Source of the DNA: Planococcaceae bacterium UBA3378
Lineage (GTDB): Bacteria > Bacillota > Bacilli > Bacillales_A > Planococcaceae
DNA: 5,171 bases
Reading direction: 5' to 3'
Assembly (NCBI GenBank): GCA_002359075.1
Contig: DEQA01000110.1
Location: 1-5,171, forward strand
This document shows, piece by piece, positions 1 through 5,171 of the stretch (position 1 is its first letter; each line of letters starts with the position of its first letter). The notes under the pieces are model-generated. The model worked only from the letters and a program-made list of their open reading frames with translations, had not been told where the DNA came from and did not search any database. The position numbers and the translations under genes are program-made.

Positions 1-545
1 TTGGCAGATTCCTGAATACCCAGTGTTAATAAAGCGGCAACCGCAAAAACAATAGCGACTGCAGGTATATTGATAAATGTTCCATTAGCTGGATTAAAAG
101 AATCTGAAATCGCGTGTGGAATCGTTATATTAAATCCACTTAGAAATGCATTTAAATAAGAAGACCAGCCATTTGCTACAGCTGCAGCAGCTAAACCATA
201 TTCTAAAAGTAAAGCCCAGCCAACTAACCAAGCGACTATTTCGCCAAAGACAATGTAGGCATATGTATATGCACTACCCGTTACAGGGACAGCTGATGAA
301 AACTCTGAATAACACATACCTGCCAATGCACAGACAACAGCAGCTATGATAAATGAAAAAACAATAGCGGGTCCAGAATGACTCGCAGCTACTGTTCCAG
401 GCAGAATGAAAATACCAGTTCCGATAATAGCACCGATACCAAGCAACACTAAATCCATTGCACCTAACGTTTGTTTTAGCTGAATATCTCCATTCTTTTT
501 AAGTAATTCTAATATATTTTTTCTCCTGAATAGATCTTTTTTCAT
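1..545 (-). CDS. APC-superfamily amino acid permease, YfnA/CAT type (partial, N-terminal 181 residues)
   Basis: Membrane transporter for amino acids; the substrate cannot be told from this part. The minus-strand reading frame starts at ATG 543-545 and stays open to the window edge, so the C-terminal part (families of this type run about 450-480 residues) lies outside. Visible: a cytoplasmic N-terminus with a LKQTLGAMDLVLLGIGAIIG segment (residues 23-42) leading into GTGIF at 42-46, the unwound substrate-binding loop of TM1 in APC transporters. Also visible are a YSEFSSAVPVTGSAYTYAY stretch (79-97) and a GWALLLEYGLAAAAVANGWS stretch (109-128), both typical of the CAT subgroup (YfnA, YhdG). The segment ending LTLGIQESA matches the family's loop before the next helix. 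An SD site AGAGGAA (551-557) lies 5 bases before the ATG. It is transcribed divergently from the permease at 963 and belongs to a different subfamily. Family call is from memory of conserved motifs; confident for family, not for substrate. Confidence 0.9.
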   Translation of the reverse strand, partial: MKKDLFRRKNILELLKKNGDIQLKQTLGAMDLVLLGIGAIIGTGIFILPGTVAASHSGPAIVFSFIIAAVVCALAGMCYSEFSSAVPVTGSAYTYAYIVFGEIVAWLVGWALLLEYGLAAAAVANGWSSYLNAFLSGFNITIPHAISDSFNPANGTFINIPAVAIVFAVAALLTLGIQESA

Positions 546-578
546 AGTAATTCCTCTTTTTTGCTAAAATATATTGAA

Positions 579-607
579 ATTTTATGTTTTTTTCTCATTT
601 AGGTCAA
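579..607 (-). promoter_or_regulatory. Sigma-A promoter for the YfnA-type permease
   Basis: On the minus strand, TTGACC (607-602) is followed by exactly 17 bases and then TAAAAT (584-579), each one mismatch from the sigma-A consensus hexamers. The predicted start of transcription is near 572, giving a leader of only about 27 bases that holds the SD site. No room is left for a leader riboswitch or attenuator. Confidence 0.75.
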
Positions 608-824
608 TTATTTTTTATAAATCTTTTAAATAAAAATAATATTTTTGTGTAATCTTACGTGATTGTTGACTTACGATTTTTGCAAATAGACATCTACATG
701 TTGTGCCTAAGTGAACAGACACTCGTAAATTATTTAGAAATAACGATGTGTTTATTGGTTACATTAATTTTGTATGATTTTTTTATTTTGAACGAAATTT
801 TTATTGTATTTCTACAAAACACAA

Positions 825-853
825 TTGTATTTTACGAGAGAATTTATTATTAT
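825..853 (+). promoter_or_regulatory. Possible sigma-A promoter for the AAT permease
   Basis: TTGTAT (825-830), 17 bases, then TATTAT (848-853). A better -10 hexamer, TATAAT, lies at 851-856 but would need a 20-base spacer. Start of transcription would be near 860, leaving a leader of about 100 bases before the GTG start. The region is so AT-rich that chance matches are expected, so this is tentative. Confidence 0.4.
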
Positions 854-946
854 AATATAAAGAAGACATATAGAAGATTACGAAGTTAAGACGGGATGTT
901 TTAGCTTTTGTGCTTTGCTTTGAATAAAACGCAGCAAGATTGGTGT

Positions 947-954
947 AAGAGGAG
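947..954 (+). promoter_or_regulatory. Ribosome binding site that decides the permease start
   Basis: AAGAGGAG is a strong match to the 16S rRNA tail. It overlaps the upstream candidate GTG at 954 and stands 8 bases before the GTG at 963, so it supports the downstream start. Confidence 0.75.
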
Positions 955-962
955 TGAATCAA

Positions 963-2336
963 GTGGCAAACAATGAATTGAAGAGAGGCCTAGAAGCGCG
1001 GCATATTCAAATGATCGCTTTGGGGGGCACAATCGGTGTTGGCTTATTTATGGGTTCAGCCAGCACGATTTCGTGGACTGGACCTTCCGTATTGCTGGCT
1101 TATGCAATATCGGGGATTTTTATATTTTTTATTATGCGTGCAATGGGTGAGATGCTCTATGTAGAACCGAGCACAGGTTCTTTTGCAACGTTTGGATATA
1201 AGTATATACACCCGTTAGCAGGCTATTTGACTGTATGGAGTAACTGGTTCCAGTGGGTAATCGTTGGGATGTCCGAAATAATAGCAGTAGGGGCATATAT
1301 GCAATATTGGTTCCCGGATTTACCTGCTTGGATACCGGGCTTAATCGCTATGATTATTCTCGGTGCAGCGAATTTAATGTCTGTTAAATCGTTCGGAGAA
1401 TTAGAATTTTGGTTTGCGATGATTAAAATCATGACAATTCTATTAATGATTGTTGCTGGCTTTGGTCTAATTTTCTTTGGTATTGGTAATGATGGATTGG
1501 CTATTGGATTATCGAATCTTTGGTCACATGGTGGTTTCTTTGCCGGCGGCTGGTCGGGATTCTTCTTTGCATTATCGCTTGTAGTGGCGGCTTATCAAGG
1601 GGTCGAACTAATTGGAATTACTGCTGGTGAGGCAAAAGATCCGCAAAAAACAATTACAAAAGCTGTAAATAGTATTGTATGGCGAATTTTAATTTTTTAT
1701 ATTGGCGCTATTTTTGTCATTGTTACTGTATATCCTTGGGACGAGTTACATTCAATCGGCAGTCCGTTTGTTGCAACATTTGCAAAAGTGGGAATTACAG
1801 CAGCAGCAGGTTTCATTAACTTTGTCGTGATTACAGCAGCTATGTCTGGCTGCAATAGTGGTATTTATAGTGCCGGGCGTATGCTGTATACACTAGGTGT
1901 GAATGGACAAGCACCAAAATTCTTTACGAAATTAACAAAAAACGGTGTACCTTTAGTTGGTACGCTTGGTGTATTAATCGGTTTAGCAATTGGTGTTGTA
2001 TTAAGTTATATTGCACCAGAAAATTTATTTGTGTATGTGTACAGTGCAAGTGTGCTTCCAGGTATGGTGCCATGGTTTATCATTTTAATTAGCCAAATTC
2101 GTTTTAGAAAAGAAAAAGGTAAAGAAATGGATAACCATCCATTTAAATTGCCTTTTGCACCTTTCTCAAGTTATTTAACGATCGCCTTTTTAATCATGGT
2201 ATTAATCGGCATGTGGTTTAATGATGAAACACGTATTTCTCTAATCGTGGGGATTGTTTTCCTTGCCCTTGTTATATTGAGTTTTTATGCATTTGGCATT
2301 GGTAAGCGTCGTCCGGTAGATATGGAGACTAAATAA
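963..2336 (+). CDS. Amino acid permease of the AAT type (APC superfamily)
   Basis: Proton-coupled amino acid uptake across the cytoplasmic membrane; substrate not determinable here. The 457-residue product has the usual length and about 12 hydrophobic segments. Near the N-terminus EARHIQMIALGGTIGVGLF (residues 11-29) is the AAT signature with the TM1 substrate loop. YQGVELIGITAGEAKDPQ (211-228) is the TM6 region, and CNSGIYSAGRMLYTLGVNGQ (297-316) is the conserved TM8 block. The relatives I recognise are B. subtilis YbxG/YbgF-type permeases. Start: GTG at 963 is chosen because AAGAGGAG (947-954) then sits 8 bases upstream; the in-frame GTG at 954 overlaps that SD site and would add only three residues. 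It is a single-gene unit closed by the terminator at 2352-2388. No frameshift or missing motif seen. Confidence 0.93.
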   Translation: MANNELKRGLEARHIQMIALGGTIGVGLFMGSASTISWTGPSVLLAYAISGIFIFFIMRAMGEMLYVEPSTGSFATFGYKYIHPLAGYLTVWSNWFQWVIVGMSEIIAVGAYMQYWFPDLPAWIPGLIAMIILGAANLMSVKSFGELEFWFAMIKIMTILLMIVAGFGLIFFGIGNDGLAIGLSNLWSHGGFFAGGWSGFFFALSLVVAAYQGVELIGITAGEAKDPQKTITKAVNSIVWRILIFYIGAIFVIVTVYPWDELHSIGSPFVATFAKVGITAAAGFINFVVITAAMSGCNSGIYSAGRMLYTLGVNGQAPKFFTKLTKNGVPLVGTLGVLIGLAIGVVLSYIAPENLFVYVYSASVLPGMVPWFIILISQIRFRKEKGKEMDNHPFKLPFAPFSSYLTIAFLIMVLIGMWFNDETRISLIVGIVFLALVILSFYAFGIGKRRPVDMETK

Positions 2337-2351
2337 TTATTTATCAAAATG

Positions 2352-2388
2352 AAAGTACATCAACTTCTTACGTTGATGTACTTTTTTT
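2352..2388 (+). terminator. Rho-independent terminator of the AAT permease
   Basis: A perfect 13-bp stem (AAAGTACATCAAC at 2352-2364 pairing with 2372-2384), a 7-base loop, and a run of seven T at 2382-2388. It begins 15 bases after the stop codon. Confidence 0.93.
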
Positions 2389-2655
2389 GTGATCTGAACC
2401 TGTTAATTTATTATCCACTTTTCCTTTTCTGTTTCGGATTATTTATTAGTCTTTTACTGCTATGATGCTGTCGTGAAATAAGTAGACAGTTATTTTTATT
2501 GCTATCGCCCAAGCATAAAAACTTAGCTCATTGCATTCCTCATACTGCGATTATAGTGAAACGTCCTTGTATACCACCCTTTTCAATTTTCACTCTTTAT
2601 CAGCCAACAACAAAAAGGCCTGGCCTTGCTCTTCCACAAACCAAACCTTTTAAAA
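2389..2655. other. Intergenic region between convergent genes, no gene found
   Basis: No open frame with an SD site was seen on either strand. It contains a weak hairpin (CTGTC at 2468-2472 with GACAG at 2485-2489, followed by a T-rich stretch) and, near its right end, the short palindrome listed as a terminator. It may be decayed sequence; I recognise nothing else in it. Confidence 0.55.
2612..2627 (-). terminator. Weak possible terminator of the sigma/anti-sigma operon
   Basis: On the minus strand, 29 bases past the stop codon at 2656, AAGGC-CAG-GCCTT forms a 5-bp stem with a 3-base loop. It is followed directly by T residues (five in a row including the two paired ones). The stem is short, so efficiency is doubtful, but position and U-tract fit. 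Confidence 0.4.
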
Positions 2656-3570
2656 TTACAGACATTTTACAAACGTAAACAGTAACATAAATATAAATAA
2701 CAGCGGTACCTCATAAAGTGATCCTTCAAAGCGTCCGTTATAGTAATTAACGAGCCGTTTTAAAAGTAACAGCAACGCCATGACACTTGCGATAAACAAT
2801 CCGTTATAGGCTTGAAAGTAATAGAGACTCAACCCGTTCACAAATATATAGATAAGGTACATACCGATCCCTGCCAGAAAAAGGCGCGTTCGGTACCGTT
2901 GTTCCAGCTTTTCTTTCTTGCCGGGACTTATCTCTAAAATAGCAGCTATATATAAAGCAATAAGAAATACTAGTATGACTAGCTGCCCAGGACCCAGTAA
3001 TGATCTTTCTGCCGTATCACTTATCATTATGTCAATATCCCTCGCTTCCTCCAGCGTAAGGGGCAGCGATTGCTTTGTATTCATCTCGACCAATACATAT
3101 TCATCATCATAAGGAATAACCGCAAGCTGCCCTACAGAGCCATTGGACATCTCTACAAGCAGCTGTTCAGTCGGCGCGTTCGGTAGTTCCTCTATCGGAA
3201 CCCCTTCCTCATATAACCTCGTCACAAACGGCTGGATCATGGTTAAATCCGCTTTTTCTACTTTATTTTTATCGAAGTAATACCAATTCATCATATACGT
3301 TAAATCAACTGTGGAATTGTTCGCAACCGCATACCCTTTTTCAATTGTCAAAAGACCGGCCGCAGTATTCTCCATTACAGGCTGCCTGTTCGGGAAAAAA
3401 GAAGCTGTTAAAAAGACAAATAATATAACAGCCGCCGCCAGCACGCTCGTATAACGGCGCTTTTGTCGTTTTCGGCGCTGATGAATGGTAGTTTGAATTT
3501 TGTTGTAAGATGCCCGCTTAACTGTCTCGTGCCGTTTCGGCGCCTGCAATTGCTCCAGCATTTTGTCCAT
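2656..3570 (-). CDS. Multi-pass membrane protein, probable anti-sigma factor for the upstream ECF sigma
   Basis: I do not recognise a named family; the role is inferred from position directly after an ECF sigma gene. The 304-residue product has a basic cytoplasmic N-terminus of about 40 residues (ending RRKRQKRR) and a first membrane segment at about 41-59. An external region of about 130 residues follows, then four hydrophobic segments near 194-213, 229-250, 257-271 and 287-302. The basic loops after the second and fourth segments fit an inside/outside topology with the N-terminus inside. It lacks the zinc-type HxxxCxxC motif of ZAS anti-sigma factors; the only cysteine is next to last. Start: ATG 3570 has GGGGGAG 8 bases upstream; a GTG at 3579 would add three residues and overlaps that SD. 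The first 53 bp overlap the sigma gene, suggesting translational coupling. RsiX-type anti-sigmas usually have one membrane segment, so this layout is unusual. Confidence 0.72.
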   Translation of the reverse strand: MDKMLEQLQAPKRHETVKRASYNKIQTTIHQRRKRQKRRYTSVLAAAVILFVFLTASFFPNRQPVMENTAAGLLTIEKGYAVANNSTVDLTYMMNWYYFDKNKVEKADLTMIQPFVTRLYEEGVPIEELPNAPTEQLLVEMSNGSVGQLAVIPYDDEYVLVEMNTKQSLPLTLEEARDIDIMISDTAERSLLGPGQLVILVFLIALYIAAILEISPGKKEKLEQRYRTRLFLAGIGMYLIYIFVNGLSLYYFQAYNGLFIASVMALLLLLKRLVNYYNGRFEGSLYEVPLLFIFMLLFTFVKCL

Positions 3571-4066
3571 ACGCCTCACTCCCCCTCACCTTTTTTTCAA
3601 GTGCTTTCATGCCCCGCTCTGTATTATTTTTCACCTTTGCTTCATTCCACCCTAAAACAGATGCTGTCTCTTTAATCGAAAGTCCCTCAATCTTTCGCAA
3701 AACAACGGCGAGCCGGTAATCAAGCTTCAAGCCTGCAATTGCTTGATACAGCGCCCTTTTTTCTTCCTCAATGGAAAAAAGCTGCTCCGGCGAAAGAGTA
3801 AGCACCATATCTTCCTCTTTTTTAGTGAAGGTGGTAAATTGAATCTTCTTTTTTCGTTTGAAGTGGTCAAATGCTATATTTCTGGCAATCGTTCTCAACC
3901 ACGTTAATACGTTTGCCTCCCCGCGGTATGTGTGCCTTGCTTCATAGGCACGGATAAATGTCTCCTGCATCAGATCTTCCGCCAGCTGGACGTCAAATGT
4001 AATAAAATATAAAAATTGAAATATCTGATCACTATGTATTTCATAATGGTGCTCTAATTGAAACAA
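3518..4066 (-). CDS. ECF-type RNA polymerase sigma factor (SigX-like)
   Basis: Directs RNA polymerase to a specific promoter set, usually in response to envelope stress and under control of a membrane anti-sigma. The 182-residue product shows region 2 at about 8-73, including DLMQETFIRAY (31-41) and a TWLRTIARNIAFDHFKRKKK stretch (55-74) for core binding and -10 recognition. Region 4 at about 105-160 has a helix-turn-helix around LSIKETASVLGWNEAKVKNN (129-148). An acidic linker joins them. The opening MFQLEHHYE and overall pattern resemble B. subtilis SigX, but orthology is not shown. Start: the upstream in-frame GTG at 4075 lies inside the SD sequence GGGGAGG, so TTG at 4066, 8 bases downstream, is the better start. 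After ALEKKV the last 22 residues (Gly/Ala-rich) look unrelated to sigma factors and are encoded within and just before the overlap with the next gene; see the A7 finding. Confidence 0.92.
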   Translation of the reverse strand: MFQLEHHYEIHSDQIFQFLYFITFDVQLAEDLMQETFIRAYEARHTYRGEANVLTWLRTIARNIAFDHFKRKKKIQFTTFTKKEEDMVLTLSPEQLFSIEEEKRALYQAIAGLKLDYRLAVVLRKIEGLSIKETASVLGWNEAKVKNNTERGMKALEKKVRGSEAYGQNAGAIAGAETARDS

Positions 4067-4074
4067 CCCTTCCA

Positions 4075-4081
4075 CCTCCCC
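4075..4081 (-). promoter_or_regulatory. Ribosome binding site that decides the sigma-factor start
   Basis: GGGGAGG (minus strand), continuing into TGG, is a near-perfect SD. It covers the first base of the GTG at 4075, ruling that codon out as start, and has an 8-base gap to TTG 4066. Confidence 0.7.
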
Positions 4082-4092
4082 TGTTATCCACC

Positions 4093-4120
4093 TAGACGAT
4101 TGAATTTTTCATTTTACTCA
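4093..4120 (-). promoter_or_regulatory. Possible ECF-type (autoregulatory) promoter of the sigma operon
   Basis: CGTCTA on the minus strand (4098-4093) matches the -10 type known for SigX/SigW-class promoters. Sixteen bases upstream is TGAGTA (4120-4115), a poor match to the usual TGAAAC-type -35 with only TGA shared. Predicted transcription start near 4087 leaves a short leader just long enough for the SD. Tentative because of the weak -35. Confidence 0.3.
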
Positions 4121-4164
4121 CTCGTAAAGCCGAATACTAGAACAATTTTACAATAATACTTTAT

Positions 4165-4194
4165 TTGATTCATTTTCTCTACACCGGGTATTAG
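4165..4194 (+). promoter_or_regulatory. Possible promoter of the M50-like gene
   Basis: TTGATT (4165-4170), 18 bases, TATTAG (4189-4194). The expected transcript would begin near 4201, about 28 bases before the ATG. Both hexamers have two mismatches to sigma-A consensus, so this is a weak call. Confidence 0.3.
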
Positions 4195-4228
4195 GAAATT
4201 TACGAGCCCTGCGTTAGGAAGTGATTAT

Positions 4229-4816
4229 ATGTTTGGACTAGCCGACCTGGTATCGCTGATAATTTCTGCGTTCATTATCCTGCCGGTTGTAATTTTTCTG
4301 CGGGAGGCTGGTTATTTGATCGTAAGCTGGTTGTTCGGTGTAATCAATCCGAGGCTGACTATTGGTTCTGGTCCCCGGTTCCGGAAGATCGGTATGATTG
4401 ATATCCGGAAGTACTACCATGTATACAGCTGGTTTTCTTATGATGGATTAAAGCGGGAAAGCAAGCTGGCCTATATTTGTATGTATGCAGGTCCCATTCT
4501 CACCAACCTGTCCCTTGCCCTCCTTATCAATTTTCTACTTGCGAATGGATGGATGGAGGAATATAAAACATTTTGGGACCGCTTTATTTTTTATGCTTTC
4601 TATTATGTATTATTTGATATTGTCCCGATGAAGACAATAAACGGCAAGCCAAATAATGGCATGATCATATACGAAATGATCCGCTACGGAAAACGCGTCG
4701 ATTATAATAATGAGTCCTTCCTTCCGGCGACCTCCGAAATGGAGGAAAGATACCAGGAGCAGATGGAGCAGATTGAGGAAATAAAAAAAGAACGGGAGGA
4801 AGAACATGATCGCTGA
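4229..4816 (+). CDS. M50 (site-2 protease)-like membrane protein lacking catalytic residues
   Basis: Predicted pseudoprotease of 195 residues. The M50 layout is visible in order. The first helix carries REAGY at 25-29 followed by a hydrophobic stretch ending LFGV, where active members have HExxH. GPILTNL (88-94) sits at the start of the second helix, like the family's GPLAN motif. FDIVPMKTINGKPNNG (129-144) matches the third motif, usually N-x-x-P...DG. Both histidines (now Arg25, Tyr29) and the metal-binding Asp (now Asn143) are replaced, so zinc binding and proteolysis are not expected. The last 35 residues are highly charged (Glu/Gln/Lys-rich), probably a cytoplasmic coiled coil. Start ATG is supported by AGGAAGTGA (4216-4224). 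The gene is divergent from the sigma/anti-sigma operon with a 162-bp gap. Family assignment is by motif reading only; function unknown. It could be a very divergent membrane protein with chance resemblance, but three motifs in order argue against that. Confidence 0.75.
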   Translation: MFGLADLVSLIISAFIILPVVIFLREAGYLIVSWLFGVINPRLTIGSGPRFRKIGMIDIRKYYHVYSWFSYDGLKRESKLAYICMYAGPILTNLSLALLINFLLANGWMEEYKTFWDRFIFYAFYYVLFDIVPMKTINGKPNNGMIIYEMIRYGKRVDYNNESFLPATSEMEERYQEQMEQIEEIKKEREEEHDR

Positions 4817-4849
4817 ATCAGCGTGTCGTATTGGAAGTGAAATAAGTTG

Positions 4850-4880
4850 CCCAAACATGTTTTTTCATGTTTGGGTTTTT
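4850..4880 (+). terminator. Rho-independent terminator of the M50-like gene
   Basis: A perfect 10-bp stem, CCCAAACATG (4850-4859) with CATGTTTGGG (4866-4875), a loop of six T, and a tail of five T at 4876-4880. It lies 33 bases after the stop. The opposite strand has no T tail, so it works in one direction. Confidence 0.93.
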
Positions 4881-4912
4881 CTAATTTATTAGGTTCATCA
4901 CCGTAATATGGG

Positions 4913-5048
4913 GTTGATTTCCGTTCTGGCTGGACGCTTTCCTGGGGGCACGGCTCCAACTAAATGATTTCGGGGATAAGCCCCGTAATCATTGGATTTT
5001 ACGCGCGTGCTGATCCCCAAGGAGTCGCCAGCCGCCACTCCAATCAAC
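4913..5048. repeat. Inverted-repeat intergenic element (probable Bacillales interspersed repeat)
   Basis: The ends GTTGATT (4913-4919) and AATCAAC (5042-5048) are exact inverted copies. Inside them, CTGGCTGG and the complement of CCAGCCG, and TCCTGGGGG and the complement of CCCCAAGGAGT, pair imperfectly, so the whole 136 bp can fold into one long arm. The centre is a compact hairpin at 4963-4993: AATGATT-T-CGGGG, loop ATAAG, CCCCG-T-AATCATT. It is more GC-rich than its flanks. From memory, similar elements (TTGATT...GGACGC...GGAGTCGCC...AATCAAC) are scattered between genes in Bacillus and Lysinibacillus-type genomes. No transposase is present; it could be a MITE-like or structural RNA-forming repeat. 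Confidence 0.7.
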
Positions 5049-5171
5049 TTGTTATCATACTAGCTTGTAATCCGCAACTTATGATGAAGACCCATTTATT
5101 AACTATAACGTTTCCTTATTTCCCGACGAATTTAAAAAGTAATTTGTCCCCTGTATAAGTTTGACAATTAT

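Larger units (their letters stand above)
546..953. other. Divergent intergenic region between two permease genes
   Basis: A 408-bp, very AT-rich stretch holding the promoter of the left permease and a likely promoter of the right one. A reading frame at 659-889 has no SD site, begins with GTG and encodes a low-complexity Ile/Tyr/Phe-rich peptide, so I do not call it a gene. I looked for a T-box, riboswitch, CodY box or catabolite-response element and found none convincing; the closest CodY-like stretch (about 730-745) has about five mismatches to the consensus. Confidence 0.6.

Noticed and set aside
659..889. 76-codon frame on the plus strand in the divergent intergenic region
   Set aside because: GTG start without an SD site, extreme AT content, low-complexity Ile/Tyr/Phe peptide, and it overlaps the likely permease promoter.
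2500..2600. Possible remnant of a mobile element in the convergent intergenic region
   Set aside because: No inverted ends, target duplication or recognisable transposase fragment could be seen.
4811..4823. Palindrome CGCTGA-A-TCAGCG over the stop codon of the M50-like gene
   Set aside because: Short stem, no T tail, and a far better terminator follows 27 bases later.
4806..4892. Short frame of 28 codons starting ATG 4806 with a good SD-like GGGAGGA upstream, overlapping the end of the M50-like gene
   Set aside because: It runs straight through the terminator hairpin and its U tail, and the SD-like purines are explained by the Glu/Arg-rich codons of the M50-like gene. It could be the relic of a lost downstream gene, but nothing supports that.
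4238..4959. Several minus-strand frames opposite the M50-like gene and its downstream region
   Set aside because: They are antisense shadows without SD sites; the plus-strand gene has an SD, conserved motifs and a terminator.
4964..5158. 64-codon plus-strand frame over the intergenic repeat
   Set aside because: It begins inside the central hairpin of the repeat, has no SD site, and its peptide is a translation of the inverted repeat and flanking AT-rich DNA.
5161..5171. TTGACA at the very end of the window, a consensus -35 hexamer
   Set aside because: The -10 position is outside the window, so a promoter cannot be judged.

Overview
The window looks like chromosomal DNA from a low-GC Gram-positive of the Bacillaceae/Planococcaceae type (Bacillus, Lysinibacillus or Solibacillus-like). 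Support comes from AT-rich intergenic DNA, strong purine-rich Shine-Dalgarno (SD) sites, GTG and TTG start codons, a near-consensus sigma-A promoter, U-tailed hairpin terminators, and an ECF sigma factor resembling Bacillus SigX. Genus cannot be fixed from the sequence alone.

Layout: (1) 1-545, minus strand: the N-terminal 181 residues of an APC-superfamily permease of the YfnA/CAT type, cut by the window edge, with a clear promoter at 579-607. (2) 546-953: a 408-bp AT-rich divergent intergenic region. (3) 963-2336, plus strand: a complete 457-residue amino acid permease of the AAT type, ending in a strong terminator. (4) 2389-2655: no gene; only a weak hairpin terminator for the convergent operon. 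(5) 2656-4066, minus strand: a two-gene operon of an ECF sigma factor followed, with a 53-bp overlap, by a multi-pass membrane protein that is probably its anti-sigma factor. (6) 4229-4816, plus strand, divergent from the sigma operon: a small membrane protein that keeps the three-part layout of M50 (site-2 protease) proteins but has lost the metal-binding residues. (7) 4850-4880: a strong terminator. (8) 4913-5048: an inverted-repeat intergenic element resembling interspersed repeats of Bacillales genomes. (9) 5049-5171: no gene seen.

The two permeases are ordinary amino acid transporters of different subfamilies, transcribed divergently. The most interesting part is 2656-4816. An ECF sigma factor sits with a putative anti-sigma factor that lacks the usual zinc-binding motif and has about five membrane segments. 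Next to them is a catalytically dead-looking relative of the proteases that normally release ECF sigma factors from membrane anti-sigma proteins. Whether these three act as one signalling system is inference from position and family, not something the sequence proves.

Several starts were moved from the longest possible reading frame because the upstream codon lies inside the SD sequence: the AAT permease starts at GTG 963, the sigma factor at TTG 4066, and the anti-sigma candidate probably at ATG 3570.
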